A stretch of 64,000 bases of DNA from Tenrec ecaudatus. Its lineage: Eukaryota; Chordata; Mammalia; Afrosoricida; Tenrecidae. The notes under the pieces were generated by a model, which had not been told where the DNA came from, searched no databases, and was given only the letters and a program-made list of their open reading frames with translations. The stretch is taken from positions 146,416,025-146,480,024 of the forward strand of contig NC_134539.1 of assembly GCF_050624435.1 (NCBI RefSeq), read 5' to 3'. Below, piece by piece: positions 45,792-56,850 of this stretch; position 1 is the stretch's first letter, and every line of letters starts with the position of its first letter. The position numbers were made by a program, and so were the translations under genes.

Positions 45792-46590
45792 CTATTGAGA
45801 AAGGGTCCCCTGCTCTCTCTGTCCCTTCCTTAGAGAGAAGATCAAAGGGTCAATGATAAGGACCAGGAGGGACAGATCTCTGGGGGACAGAAAGTAGAGG
45901 CTTGTGTCAATTTTGTTTAGTCCAGTTAGGCTTTTCCATCCGAACTCAGTGTACATTCCGTGGCGAATCTCATCAGACCAGGATGAAGATCCCCCGGGGA
46001 ATGAAATGAACGAGTTCCCAAGTCTCCACTCTTTAGCTGTCATGACAAATTAACCTCCCGGGCCTCGTCATCTGCTCCATTCCTGGCAAGGGAGTCATCA
46101 GAGGCCGGGATTGTTCATCTCTTCACAAGTGGGGCCTCTGGTGTCTCTGCCTCTCGGCTCCACTCAGAGGCATTGCTCCTGACAGAGGATTCGTCTGGGG
46201 CCCCAGTGCCCGGGGCCGCCTGCAGAGCCCCCACCTTCTGGGACCACGCTCGCCTCCTGGGGGGCACAACGGGACTCGTGGACTGCACTTCACTTCCCTG
46301 TGCTTCAAAGATACGGTGATATTTCCCCGTCCCCTACAATGTTGCTGGTTTTTTGCTCCCCCCACCCCAACAGCGCATCCTTGCTCCATGTCTCCGTGTC
46401 ACACACTGGTCCTTCTCACGATGGTCCGCACGGTGTTGCACACTGCATGCTATTTTGATATTTGCTTTACTGCAGGGGTCTGGAACCAAACCCACCGAGT
46501 CTCGCTCGCTTCGCTCTTCCCATGTCCCCTCAGCTGGGGCAAGTCCATGTAGAAGGTAACAGCAGAGGAGCCCAAAGCCATGCGCTGGGG
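45792..46590. other. Unassigned low-copy DNA
   Basis: No exon or repeat family recognised. Confidence 0.4.
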
Positions 46591-46786
46591 CAGGGGTTCT
46601 CAACCTTCCTGAGGCTGCCACCCTTTCATACAGTTCCTCATGTGGTGGTGACCCCCCCCCAACCATACAATTATTTTCATTGTTACTTCATCACTGTCAT
46701 TTTGCTACTGTTAGGAATCGGGGGACCCCTATGAAAGGGGTGTTCAACCCCCAAAGGTGTCACGACCCACAGGTTGAGAACTGCTG
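46591..46786 (-). mobile_element. SPIN-like hAT miniature element
   Basis: A 196-bp element with ends CAGGGGTTCTCAACC and GGTTGAGAACTGCTG. Same orientation as the 24.2-kb copy. Flanking 8-mers CGCTGGGG and CTCTACGG match only at 5 of 8. Confidence 0.82.
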
Positions 46787-47323
46787 CTCTACGGGTTTGC
46801 AGCGTTGTTTGGCTTCTCGCCTGCCCGGTGTGGCCTTGGGCGGGGCGTGGGTGGCCTGGAACTCACTGGGGCTGCACAAACAGTCCCCAGCCAAGGCCCA
46901 GTGAGTGAGTGAGTGATTTCGATGCCACGGGGGACTATCTCAAAAACTTAGGGACTTGAGAGTTTTCCAGAGCTAGTTTCGCACCAACACCCCCACCCCC
47001 ACCCCAGAGCTGGCACAACCCTATGTTCCAGCAGGAGAGCAGCCCCACATACCCACCGTTTCCTGGGCTTGCCAGGCCCTCTCCCAGTGCTGGACCCACC
47101 TGCCTTGTCCTCCTCCCAGACCAAACTCCAGGCACCTGGCATCTCAAATCACCTTATTCAAGCAGGGCATGCCAGAGGGGACTGACCACTGAAGAGGCTT
47201 GAGGGGTCGGTCAGCGGTGGCTGTTGGGGGCAGGGGTAGACAATGCATGGGGGTTGAGGTCCCCACATGCATGGCCACAAATCTCTTGCCCACATCCGAA
47301 TTGCCCGTGACCTTGTGAGCTAG
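46787..47323. other. Unassigned low-copy DNA
   Basis: No exon or repeat family recognised. Confidence 0.35.
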
Positions 47324-47508
47324 GAGCCCCAGTGGCATAGTGGTTAGACGTTGGGCTGCTAACCAGAAGGTTCTAACCCATCTGCTTGAGAGAAAGAGGA
47401 GGCTTTCTACTCCCGTTAAGAGTTCCAGTCTCAGAAACTCACGGGGGCAGTTCTCTCCTGCTGTACGGGGTCGCTGTGAGTCAGAATCGAGTTGGTGTCC
47501 GTGAGTTT
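47324..47508 (+). mobile_element. AfroSINE, near full length
   Basis: 'ggagccccagtggcatagtg', 'gaggctttctactcccgtta' and 'gtcgctgtgagtcagaatcg' are in order. Confidence 0.85.
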
Positions 47509-47580
47509 TTGTGAGCTACCTGGGTGACCCCATGACCCCTTCCCTCACCTCCTAACTGCCCGTGACTGTGGGAATCAGAA

Positions 47581-47779
47581 AGAGCCCTGGTGACTTAGAC
47601 ATTACGAGTTGTGTTGCTAACTCCAACACCAGCAGTTCAAAACCCCAAGCTGTGCCTCAGGAGAAAGCCAGGCTTTCTACTCCCCTAAAGGGTTACAACC
47701 TCAAAGACTCACAGAGGCAGTTCTATCCGGTCACTAGGAGTCGGCATCAACCTCGATGGCAGTGAGTTTGGTTTTGGGT
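47581..47779 (+). mobile_element. AfroSINE, near full length
   Basis: 'agagccctggtgacttagac', 'caccagcagttcaaaacccc' and 'tcgatggcagtgagtttggt' are in order. Confidence 0.85.
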
Positions 47780-47869
47780 GTGTGAGCAAGATTCCCCCAC
47801 CCTGCCCTACCCCCACCATCACCTGGACAGAAGGGAACGTGGCAGCCCGGATGGGGAGCCGTCCCTGTC

Positions 47870-47945
47870 ACCTCCCAGTGCTCCACCAAAATGCTCTGAG
47901 GTGGTTATACCCATTTTACAGGTCAGAAAGCAAAGTCCACTGGCA
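47870..47945 (+). mobile_element. MIR core fragment
   Basis: 'gtggttatacccattttaca' followed by 'ggtcagaaagcaaag' fits the MIR core. Confidence 0.5.
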
Positions 47946-48359
47946 TGATTCACGGTGCCACGTCGCCCCTAGCCCTTGCTCTCTCTGCTGGGGGAGGCGA
48001 GGTCTTCGGCTCCTGGTGTTTTATTGTGAGAGGTGAGAAACCTTCCCCTCTGCAGCGCTGGCGTGCAGGGACTATTTTGCTTGAGATTTTATCGAGTGTG
48101 TTTGGCCAGAGACAGATCCTGTTGGGTGACACCGCCGTCAGTGCGAGTGAACCCAAGCACAGGAAACAGAAGAAATGTGCTTACGGCATAGGAGGGACTT
48201 GGAAAACACCCAAGGAGGATGTCCTGAGGCTGAGAGGATTGCTTCATGTTCAAAGGGCTTTTCAAGAAGCTTGGTTGCTCCTGAGAGGAGGAAGCAGCTG
48301 GGAACGGGAGGTGAAAATGGAAGGTGAGGCCGATGGCTTTCCCGGACCACTGCCCCTTT

Positions 48360-48440
48360 GGCTAAGGAGACCAGAAGAACTGGATGGTGCCCCACCACCC
48401 TTATTGACCATTTGAATAGACGATCCTACACGGGAATCCT
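48360..48440 (+). mobile_element. Older L1 3' UTR fragment
   Basis: 'aaggagaccagaagaactgg' followed by 'atggtgcccc' matches the sense older-L1 3' UTR also seen at 42.9 kb. Confidence 0.5.
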
Positions 48441-48543
48441 GATCCAAAGCGGGGAGGGAACAGAGCAGAATTTCCAATTTGACTAGAATGGAGATTTTCT
48501 TGAGCCGGGGAGGCTGGTTAAACCTCTAAAATTATTATCTCGA

Positions 48544-49039
48544 TGTGGTCGTTATATAATCTGTTGAATTATATAATCTCAGACTTGAGTAAAGGGGTGG
48601 AGTTAAGGCCGCAGCTTGATGACCTCATTTGGAGGCGCTAAGGAGATAAATAGCTCGCTGGAGGCGAGACACACGCTCACTCCCTGGGAGACATTCCTGT
48701 TGACAAGACCAATGGAGCTTTGCTTGAGCCCTGGAGCTAGAGCTGCCACACGGAGACCCCTGCCAGTGCTGAGATGCTGCCACTGCCACTGGATCCACAA
48801 GATTTTCTATCACTGGTCTGTGATCTTCCTGCATTTGGCGTCATTGCATGTGTTTCATGAGTCTGAAAAGGACTTTATGGACTGGTATCGGACAAATGGG
48901 CTAATATCGGATTAATGGATTTGATCTAGACTGGGCTGAGGTATTTCTCAATATTCAATTGCTCTTACATAAAAAGCTCTTTCTTTTACACATATGAGTG
49001 TCTATAATTTAGTTTCTCTAGTCTTCCCAAACTAACACG
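48544..49039 (+). mobile_element. Solo LTR related to the 18.8-kb LTR
   Basis: It starts TGTGGTCGTTATATAATC and ends AACTAACACG. Long shared blocks with 18813-19379 include 'gagacattcctg' and 'gggctaatatcg'. Flanking 5-mers CTCGA and CTCAA match at 4 of 5. Confidence 0.8.
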
Positions 49040-49159
49040 CTCAAGATCATTTTAAAACTTTAAACCCAAATTGCCCTGAATCTTCTTTAAACCAAACAGT
49101 AGTTTGGCTTGACTATCAAAGAAGGCCTGCCTGGAGCATTCTGCTGGGGGGGGGGGGGG

Positions 49160-49350
49160 GGAAACAGTGGGTTACACATTGGCCTGCTAATCACAAGGTT
49201 AGCAATTCAAAACCACCCGCCACTCTGCAGAAGAAAGATGAGGCTTTCTCCTCCTGTAGATTTACCTGTTTAGGAAAGCCCCAGGGGGCAGTTCTACTCG
49301 CCTGTCCTGTGGGGTGATTATGAGTGGACTCAGTGGTAGTGAGTTTGAGA
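49160..49350 (+). mobile_element. AfroSINE, 5' end replaced by a G-run
   Basis: 'cagtgggttacacattggcc', 'gttagcaattcaaaaccacc' and 'cagtggtagtgagtttgaga' are visible. A run of G (about 49146-49161) replaces the usual head. Confidence 0.75.
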
Positions 49351-49654
49351 GAGTTGATATGAAATTGAATAGACAACAGCAACTCAGATCGGACTTTCCA
49401 TGGGCCGGGGGCTTATGCTCATGGAGGAGGCACAATTTGGAGATTGTCATCAAGAAGAACTTTGCTGGCCCTGCCCTCAAATGGTCTACGACAGATGCTT
49501 CCATTGGGGGACCAAGCCAGAGTGCCCCCCCCCGACCCCCTGCAGGTTCTGCATTCCTTCTCTGGAAAACAAAACAACCAGTGGAATCTGATGCGCTCCT
49601 AAGGATTCGACCCCACAGCTGCTGACGTCACTTGCTAGGAAACCTCCCTCCCAC

Positions 49655-49760
49655 CCCCGCCTTGTTGTTAGGTGACCCATAATGACCCAATGCACAACAG
49701 AGGGAAACACTTGGGGGCCCTGCCATCCTCACCACTGTTCCTATGTGTGACCCCCTGGTG
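49655..49760 (-). mobile_element. RTE LINE 3' terminal fragment
   Basis: 'gttaggtgacccataatgac' and 'ccaatgcacaacagaggg' match the antisense extreme 3' end of the RTE LINE. Confidence 0.55.
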
Positions 49761-50984
49761 GTTGGCCCCCCATGCCAGTTCTATTGATCAGCATGGAGGA
49801 GGGGAGGGAAATGGCAGGTACCAGAGGGCCTGGCGGCTTCCCCTTGATTTTATTACCTTCCCTTAACATCTTCTCAGGTGACCCACTCAGGGCACCTGGG
49901 CGTGTGTCACCGTGGATCTGCTCGGGTGGACTTTTCAAGGCTGCGACTTTGGGAAGTAGACAGCCAGGCCTTCTGGGGTGCCTCAAGTGGATTTGAACCT
50001 CCGTCCTGCCCTTTGGGCTGCATCCACCCCCCCCAACCAGGGACTCCATTTCCCTATAAAGGCGTGGTGTACCCCGCCGTGCCTAGGAGAAAGCTGTACC
50101 TCGTCTTCTCCACCTCCCATGCTGTGGCTGGCGCTCGGCAAGTTCGGCCTTTGTCTGCATCCCACCACGAGCCGTCTCTCTTTGCCTTCGAGGTTGCCAC
50201 CAGCACGCCAGTCCATCCTAATCCACGATGACCCCATGCGTGTCAGAGTGGAACCGTGCCCCCTCGTTCCCAGGGGTTAGTGTTTAGAAGGTAGCCTCAA
50301 GGCACATCTGGGCCGACTCGACCCTCTCCCCTTTCAGACAGCAGCCAAGTGTGCTGTCTGTGTGTCCCACCTGGGGACTCCAGTCACTGACACGGGAATT
50401 CGGAAATGAATGCCAGCCTGCAGCGGCTGACACACACCACAGGCACCCTCCTCGCTGCTTCTGAGACCTCAGGGTCTGATGGTGAGTTCGACCAAGGATG
50501 TAAGGGCGGGGCCGAAGCCCTTCACGCTACCTGTAGACAGAGCCAGCCTGCCAGGCCTGTGGTTCCTGGAAGCAGCAGCCGCTCCCAGCCTGCTAAGCCA
50601 GTGTCCTGTGGGAACAACGCGTGCGGCCGCCAGCTCATGAGCACAGGATTATTATTATTATTATTTTTAAGACATGGGAATAAATCCAGATTCTGCACTC
50701 ATATTTCTCTGAAACTGAATTTAGGTTCAAGAGCCCCTGGCCTGTTTGTGGAACGAGGCAGGCCATGTTCTAGCAATAATTTTATTTTATCTTTTAAAGG
50801 ATTCCTCCTCTTTGAAAGCTGTGAGGGAAACTGGGGATGAAGGGCTGCACGGGGGGTTTTGCGCAGCTATGAAAGAATCTTCGATGCACAGCAAAGCTAC
50901 GCATTGGATGTTACGGAAAGTGCCCAGACCAGGGTTCCAACCGTGAAATTCCATGATACCTGGAACCCACCCAGAGGCAGGCAA
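49761..50984. other. Mostly low-copy DNA
   Basis: No exon recognised. A short minus AfroSINE-like piece may lie at about 50195-50280 ('cagtccatcctaatccacga'). Confidence 0.35.
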
Positions 50985-51177
50985 GCTCGCTCACTCGCTC
51001 GCTCACTCACTGACTCACTCACTCACTCGCTCATTCGCTCATTCACTCACTCACTCATTTACTCACTCACTCATTCATTCGCTCACTCATTCGCTCGCTC
51101 ACTCACTCGCTCATTCACTCACTCACTCACTCACTCACTCACTCACTCACTCACTCACTCACTCACTCACTGCCACT
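50985..51177. repeat. (ACTC)n tetranucleotide array with variants
   Basis: About 48 units of CACT/CGCT/CATT tetramers. The last 70 bases are the purest, and ACTCACTG leads into the following SINE. The histidine/serine/leucine-rich frames through it are artefacts. Confidence 0.95.
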
Positions 51178-51331
51178 GAGTCAATGCCAACTCACAGCGA
51201 CTCTATAGGACAGGGTAGAACTGTCCCTGTGAGTTTCTGAGACTGTAATGCTTTATGGGAGTAGAAAGCCCTGGTTTCAAATGGCAGACCTTGCGGCTAG
51301 CAGCCCAAGTAACTACTATGTCACCAGGGCT
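51170..51331 (-). mobile_element. AfroSINE
   Basis: 'ctgagtcaatgccaactcac', 'ctataggacagggtagaact' and 'ctatgtcaccagggctt' are antisense AfroSINE blocks. The tetranucleotide array is fused to its 3' tail. Confidence 0.8.
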
Positions 51332-51435
51332 TGCATATTAGAAGATTCAAACTCCCTGCCATTGAGTTGATTCGGACACATAGCGACACAGGCCTGGCAA
51401 TCTGCTTCCATAAGGATTCCAGCCAAAAAACCCCT

Positions 51436-51637
51436 CTCTTCCCATTGCCATCGGGTGGATGCTGCCTCACAGCGACTCTATAGGCCACAGTAGAACTGCC
51501 CCCTGGGGCTTTCTGAGGCGGTAGGCTCTTTATAGGAGCAGAAAGCCTCATCTCCCTCGCCCTCCCCCATCCCCCCACCAAGGTGCAGCTTGTGGTTTCG
51601 AACTGCTGACCTTGCATCCCGCTACACCACCAGGGCT
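51436..51637 (-). mobile_element. AfroSINE
   Basis: 'attgccatcgggtggatgct', 'ataggccacagtagaactgc' and 'cgctacaccaccagggctc' form a full antisense copy. Confidence 0.75.
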
Positions 51638-51639
51638 CT

Positions 51640-51705
51640 CTCTCTGTCACATGGGGGTTACAACGAGTCAGAATAGACTCGAGGGCATGCAACAACAACA
51701 ACAGG
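51640..51705 (+). mobile_element. AfroSINE 3' fragment
   Basis: 'gtcacatgggggttacaacg' and 'agtcagaatagactcgaggg' are a sense AfroSINE tail abutting an antisense copy. They may be the displaced 3' half of the piece at about 51350-51430. Confidence 0.5.
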
Positions 51706-51714
51706 GTCTTCCAC

Positions 51715-51840
51715 ATCCCTAGTGTACAAGTGATTCGGTGCTCCACTACGAGCAGCAAGGTTGGCGGTTCAAACCCAGGCAGAGGTGTGTGATTTGTTTC
51801 CATAGGGGTCGCAACATTGAGGAGTCATTGGAGCCATTTT
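51715..51840 (+). mobile_element. AfroSINE, older subfamily
   Basis: 'agtgtacaagtgattcggtg' and 'gttggcggttcaaacccagg' with 'ccataggggtcgcaac' follow the older AfroSINE type. Confidence 0.5.
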
Positions 51841-52204
51841 ATTCTGTACACGGGGTGGCCAGCCGCAATGGCCAGGGCTGATGTGAGCGGAGATCAGTCA
51901 GAATGGCCTCATTGGCTGCTAATGACCATCAGGGTTGATAGGAGAGGAGCGGCGCCTGTGTCTTTAAGACAATCCAGGCTTCTGACTTCAGCTCAGCTGA
52001 GGTCACAGCTGGTCAACAGCAGCCCTTTTTGTAGGAGGCTGCGAAAAGTGCAACCCCAAATTAAAATCATGCTTTTCATTATTGACAGTAACCCAAACAA
52101 CCTTCCACCAGCAATTCCACGTCTAGCTTCAGAAGAAACTTTGAACAGGAAAGGCTTGTTCTGGTAAGGGTACCACCAGACTTTGTTACCCGACCACCTC
52201 CTCA

Positions 52205-52330
52205 CTCCCCGAAAAAGGCAATCCATGGGGTGTCCAAGGCTGGAAATCTTGCCACATCTTTCTCCCATGAAGTGGCTGGTGGGTTTGAAGAGCCAACTTA
52301 TTAACTGCTGAGTGCCAGGCCCCATCAGCC
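52205..52330 (-). mobile_element. AfroSINE fragment
   Basis: 'ccttatctttctcccatgaa'-type blocks are present as 'cttgccacatctttctccca', with 'ggctggtgggtttgaagagc'. It borders the second inverted-duplication arm. Confidence 0.55.
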
Positions 52331-52414
52331 TCTTCCTTTACAATAGAGGCCAAAGGAGAAGGAGGTGGGGGTGGGGGGTGTCGGGGAGGGGCTGAGAACA
52401 AGCAGAGGGAAGGA

Positions 52415-52835
52415 GAGAATGGATTCTGGAGATTGAGCCCCAAGGTCAAGGAGGATGTGAGGAAACAGAACCAAGAGCCCTCACAGCTGGAGGGGTGGCC
52501 CTGAGCAGGGAAAGGATGCCCAAAGAAAGGACAGAGGAAGAGGACTTGGTGGCAGGAGAGAGTAAGATTCAGGCTGCTTAGCCAGGAGGCAGCCTGTGAG
52601 GCCAGCAGAGCAGGGGAGAGATGAGAGCTAATAGACTGAGGGGAGGGGCTGGCATGTGGAACAGCTGTTTGGGGACCCAAGTCCCACTCTGTTGCCATTG
52701 AGCTGCACATCGCATTGGCCTTGGAGACCAGACTGGAACTACCTCCGAGGGTTTCCAAGGCTGGACTCTTTATGGAAGCAGCCTGCCACGTCTTCCTCCC
52801 ATGGACCGGCTGGTGGGTTTGAACCTCCTACTTGT
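52415..52835. repeat. Inverted duplication, arm B
   Basis: The reverse complement of this block matches 25640-26083 over both a SINE (52660-52860) and its non-SINE flank. Examples are 'ccaaagaaaggacagaggaa' and 'ctggaggggtggccctgagc'. It lacks about 32 bases present in arm A. Confidence 0.8.
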
Positions 52836-52860
52836 CAATTAGCAGCTGAGAGCATTTAAC
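52660..52860 (-). mobile_element. AfroSINE inside inverted duplication arm B
   Basis: Antisense SINE with 'tctgttgccattgagctgca' and 'ggctggtgggtttgaacctc'. It is the counterpart of the SINE at 25596-25795. Confidence 0.7.
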
Positions 52861-52907
52861 CATTGTGATGACACCAATACTTTTGCAAACCCTGTGGAAC
52901 CAATATA

Positions 52908-53040
52908 AGGAACCCTGGGAACACTGCTGGGTAAGCATGGACTGCTAACCACAAGGTCTTTGGTTCAAATCTACTCCTAGGGAGAAAGAGGAGTCTAAAG
53001 ATTCACAGGGTCCTTATGAGTCAGAATTGACCTGATCGTG
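52908..53040 (+). mobile_element. AfroSINE, internally shortened
   Basis: 'ggaaccctgggaacactgct', 'ggactgctaaccacaaggtc' and 'gagtcagaattgacctgatc' are present. The central spacer is deleted. Confidence 0.65.
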
Positions 53041-53109
53041 GTCCGTTGGCTGTTGGTTCAGTGTGGAACCATTCTACTCTGTCCTATGGGTTTGCTGGAC
53101 TCTGTGCTC

Positions 53110-53335
53110 CAGTATGGAGGAGTGGTGGCAGTTCTGTGTTCTCACCTTCCACGTGGAGCATGGGTTTGGTCCCAGGCAATGCATCTCATACATCTCCTGA
53201 TGCTGGACATCCTTCAGCAGAGCTCCCAGATTAGGAGAGTCGAAAGAAAGGCCTGGAGATCTACTTTCTTCCAAAACCAGTCAATGGATCACGCATTGCA
53301 GGAGAGTTGGGGCCAAGTCCACAGCAGCTAAGAAA
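53110..53335 (+). mobile_element. AfroSINE-like, older subfamily
   Basis: 'agaaaggcctggagatctac' and 'gtcaatggatcacgcattgc' are shared with the older AfroSINE type. The 5' part is unclear. Confidence 0.4.
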
Positions 53336-53479
53336 AACAACACTGCTGAAATGAAGTACAGTCTGCTTCTTGTTTCTCATGGTTGAACTTCATCGACTTG
53401 AGAACTGGCTTTTTAAAAAAGTATTATTTATTTAACTTTTTCTTATTAAGTGGGATGTAATACATCTATCAAATTATTC

Positions 53480-54340
53480 CATAGCTCAGTCGCATTATTT
53501 ATTTAACTTTTTGTTGTAAATTGGAGGATGCCTTACAGAGGCAACCGGTTTTCCATTCGACAAGTTGTACACTTTCTGTTTCATGTCACTGGTATGTAAC
53601 ATTACTCATCCAGCTGCCTCCCTGTGCTTTGTTTCCATACCTTTGTTCCTAACCCTTCCTGCCTTGGGAACTTTGTCCTTGGATAAATGCTGCCCTTTGG
53701 ATCTCAAGTGGTTGATTATTCTAAGGAGTGTGTATCTATTTCCTCTAGTGTTCTGATTACCCTGGGACGACTGGCCTATTGTTTGACTGAACATTGAACC
53801 ATGAGTGCGTTCAGTTCCTGACCTAAAGGGTGACTAAGGGCCAGAGTCTCAAAGGTCCTACCAAGCTCTCTCCAACCAGTCAGCCTGATCTTACGATTCT
53901 GCGTTTTGTTCCACATGTTTCTCCCTCTTTGAATATGATCCCTTCTCAGCAGTTGATCACGGGGCACCATCTAGTTCTGGTCTCAGGGCTGTGCACACTG
54001 ACGTTTGTGTGGCCCATTCGTCCACTGGACTCGTCGTTTCCATGTGTCTGCTTTTCTTTCCTGTGGTGTGCTAGAGACAAAGAGTTGACATCTTAGCTGG
54101 TCCCTCACACGCTGTTAAGACCCTAGTCCTTACTCACGTAACGGGATTCACAGCATTCTCCTGGTGGACTACCTTATGCTAATTGCTCAGGGTGTCTCCT
54201 GAGACTATGGTCCTGCGCTCCCAGGCCCAGTAGCTTTGTATGTCTAAGAAGTTTTCCTAATTTCGCACCATGTGCTCCACCACATTCACAGATATGTGTG
54301 CAGCCTTAGTAAGTCCACATGTAGAAGTAACCTCTGTCAA
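53480..54340 (-). mobile_element. Older L1 3' UTR
   Basis: The antisense order is 'cctttggatctcaagtggtt', 'ttctgcgttttgttccacat', 'gggcaccatctagttctggt' and 'gtatgtctaagaagttttcc'. It parallels the older afrotherian L1 3' UTR. Strongly diverged. Confidence 0.6.
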
Positions 54341-55117
54341 ACCTGTATGTATTGGTGGGTTTCTTAATGACATTTCTGACATAACGAGCACTGGATAGCG
54401 CCCTCAGCCTGGCTGTCTGCTACTAGCCAGCGTGAGGCTCTGGGCTAGTCCCTTCAACTCCTCTCCACCCCCAGCTCCCTCTGGTCCAAAGAGGTTCACC
54501 CACCTTATTCCTTGTAGGGCAATTGTGAGCAGCGAAGGCGACAAAGCAGGTCAAAGTGCTGTGGGGCCTTTGAAACATTACCCAAATGCTAGGGATTTGT
54601 GTTCATGGAAAGCTGGGGAATTTCCCCAGCAGGGAAAGGAAGCACTGGACGGGCCTTTCCTGTTTCACCAGTAAGAAAGGTTTGGGATCCACCAATGATC
54701 AGTGAGCCCAGGGAGAGAGAGGAGAGTTGTGTAATAAGGGCGCTGCATGTGTTATTAGACAATTAACCCAAGGTTTAGCCATCTAGGATCGTGACTGGTT
54801 TTAAATAAACATATCTACGTGGGCATTGCTCCAGCCCAAGGAGCCCGTCAGTCCCCTTGGCAGACAAAACACTTATTCAAATTACATCCCCGATCCTTCA
54901 AGATGCTTTGAGTTTCGTTTTTTGGTGTTTTGCTTTGTTGTTGTTGTTTTTTTAAACTCCTCTCTTGGAATTATTCCTAGAGCCTCTGGCACATTCTTTT
55001 GAACATATCTGAGGGTGACACATTTTTGTCCTTTGTGAAGAGTCGTGATTTTTTGGTAAACAGCCCAAAGTTATTTCGCAGAAACATTGGTAACCAAGCT
55101 TAGTAATGCCACTTTCT
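54341..55117. other. Unassigned low-copy DNA
   Basis: No exon recognised. A T/TTG-rich tract lies at 54915-54955. Confidence 0.4.
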
Positions 55118-55320
55118 GGAGAACCCTGGCAGTGCAAGGGTTATAAAGTGCTTGGCTGACAACTGAAAGGTTGGCAGTTCAAACCCACTAGCCCCGCCTC
55201 GCTCGTTGGGAGCTAAAGATGTGGCAGTCTGCTCCCGGAGAGATCCCCGACTTTGGAAGGCCGCTGGAGCAGTTGCTCTAGCCCTTTCTCTAGGGTCGAG
55301 ATGAGTTGGAACGGGGTAAC
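55118..55320 (+). mobile_element. AfroSINE, older subfamily
   Basis: 'tggagaaccctggcagtgca', 'aggttggcagttcaaaccca' and 'gggtcgagatgagttggaac' are in order. Confidence 0.7.
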
Positions 55321-55324
55321 CTCC

Positions 55325-55465
55325 AGGTGGGCAGTTTGAAATCAGCAGGCCTGGGCTTTCTAGCCCCATAAAGAGTTACAACCTGGAAAGCCTCAGGGGG
55401 GCAGTTCTCTCTGGCCCCATAGGGTCCCGGGAGTCAGAATGGACTCAATGGCAGTGAGGTTTTTT
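55325..55465 (+). mobile_element. AfroSINE, head-truncated
   Basis: 'gggcagtttgaaatcagcag', 'ccccataaagagttacaacc' and 'ggactcaatggcagtgaggt' follow the preceding copy in tandem. Confidence 0.7.
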
Positions 55466-55644
55466 TCATTTTGTGTTTTTGAATGACACCTTTCACTCTC
55501 TCCCAAGACTTCTGCCACTACTTTGAGCTTCCAGAGTGCTATACTAATCACTATTCCAAAATTACTTGATGGATCACACCCTCAATGTCCACTTTGCATA
55601 CGAATTACCTATTGGCCAACAACAATACCAACCCCATACCAAAC

Positions 55645-55813
55645 TTACTGCCACAGTCGATGCTGACTCAGGGTGGTCCCCTGTGGGTTCAGACTGTAAC
55701 TCTTCATGGTAGGGGAAAGCCCCGTCTTCCTCCCTGGGAGCTGCTGGTGCTTTCGAACTGCCGACCACGTGGAGCCCAGCCCAACGCTTAATCACGACAC
55801 CACCCGGGCTCCA
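55645..55813 (-). mobile_element. AfroSINE
   Basis: 'ccacagtcgatgctgactca', 'gctttcgaactgccgaccac' and 'cgacaccacccgggctcc' are the antisense blocks. Confidence 0.75.
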
Positions 55814-55889
55814 GCAATCAGACCGATATTTCTGCTGAATCAACATCTGAGCCTTGGGGCAAGGTGCATCTGTGGTTAGGTTCCCATCC

Positions 55890-56205
55890 AGTTAGGTGGG
55901 GCTCATCTCGGCCCGATGTACAACAGAATGAGACCCTGCCTGATCCTGTGCCAGCTTCACAATTGTTGCTAGGTGGCCAGTGTGTCCGTCCATCTTATGG
56001 AGGCTCTTCCTCTCCCCCAGCACCCCCATCCCACCCCGCGCTTCTACTTCCTCAAGCTCGATTTCCTTCTCCAGGGCCTGGTCCCTCCTGATGACACGTC
56101 CAAAGTACATGAGATGAAGCTTCTGCATCCTCATTTCTAAGGAGCATTCTGGCTGTATTTCCTCCAAGAGGGCATTGTTTGTCCTTCTGGCAGTCCCAAG
56201 CCCAG
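55890..56205 (-). mobile_element. RTE LINE 3' end
   Basis: 'ttccttctccagggcctggt', 'cacgtccaaagtacatgaga' and 'aggagcattctggctgtatt' match the antisense RTE 3' region well. Confidence 0.75.
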
Positions 56206-56300
56206 TGCCATCCAGTGGGTTCAGATTCAGCGACCCTGCAGAGTCGCCCGTAGTTCCTGAGGCTATAATCCTGACAGAAGCAGCCACTTTTCCCATAAAA
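56206..56300 (-). mobile_element. AfroSINE 3' part
   Basis: 'ccagtgccatccagtgggtt' and 'tgaggctataatcctgacag' are an antisense SINE abutting the RTE. Confidence 0.55.
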
Positions 56301-56388
56301 AGGCTGGAAACCCTAACAGGGTAGCTCTACCCTCTCCTTATAGGGTCCCTGTGAGTCAGAATCAACTCCACATGGCACCGTATAGACC
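56301..56388 (+). mobile_element. AfroSINE 3' part
   Basis: 'ctggaaaccctaacagggta' and 'gtgagtcagaatcaactcca' are a sense SINE tail, tail-facing the previous antisense copy. Confidence 0.6.
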
Positions 56389-56643
56389 ATACATACCCAC
56401 AAAGCAGTCACCCCTCGTCTTCCCTCGTGTCCCTCATCACCCCACCCTCGGGAAACCCCTAATGGACTTTCATTCCCTATGCATGTGCCTGTTCTGGGTA
56501 TCCCGTGGAAGTGGAATTATTTAGCACATGGCCTTTTGGGCCTGGTTTTTCTCACTTAGCATCATGTTTTCCAGGTTTATCTCACTGGTGGCATGTGTCA
56601 GCACTTCATTCCTTTTTATAGGTGAATAATATTCCATTGCAAA

Positions 56644-56667
56644 ACACACACACACACACACACACCC
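56644..56667. repeat. (AC)12 microsatellite
   Basis: A short AC run lies at the junction of ancient L1 and AfroSINE. Confidence 0.85.
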
Positions 56668-56850
56668 AAGTGGTGCAAACAGAAACATGCTTAGTTGTGA
56701 GGTGAAAGGTTGGTGGTTATAGGTTGGATCCCACCCAGAGGTGGCGGAAACCTGGCCTGGTGACGGATGACTTTGAGAACCCGCCAGAGGGCAGTTCACA
56801 CTTGGGGCCACCATGAGTCAGAACCCACTTGACAGCCACTAACACTATGT
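56668..56850 (+). mobile_element. AfroSINE, older subfamily
   Basis: 'cccaagtggtgcaaacagaa', 'ggtggttataggttggatcc' and 'atgagtcagaacccacttga' are in order. It is inserted in the ancient L1. Confidence 0.7.

Noticed and set aside
50859..51240. His-Ser-Leu repeat protein
   Set aside because: It is a translation of the (ACTC)n array continuing into an antisense AfroSINE.
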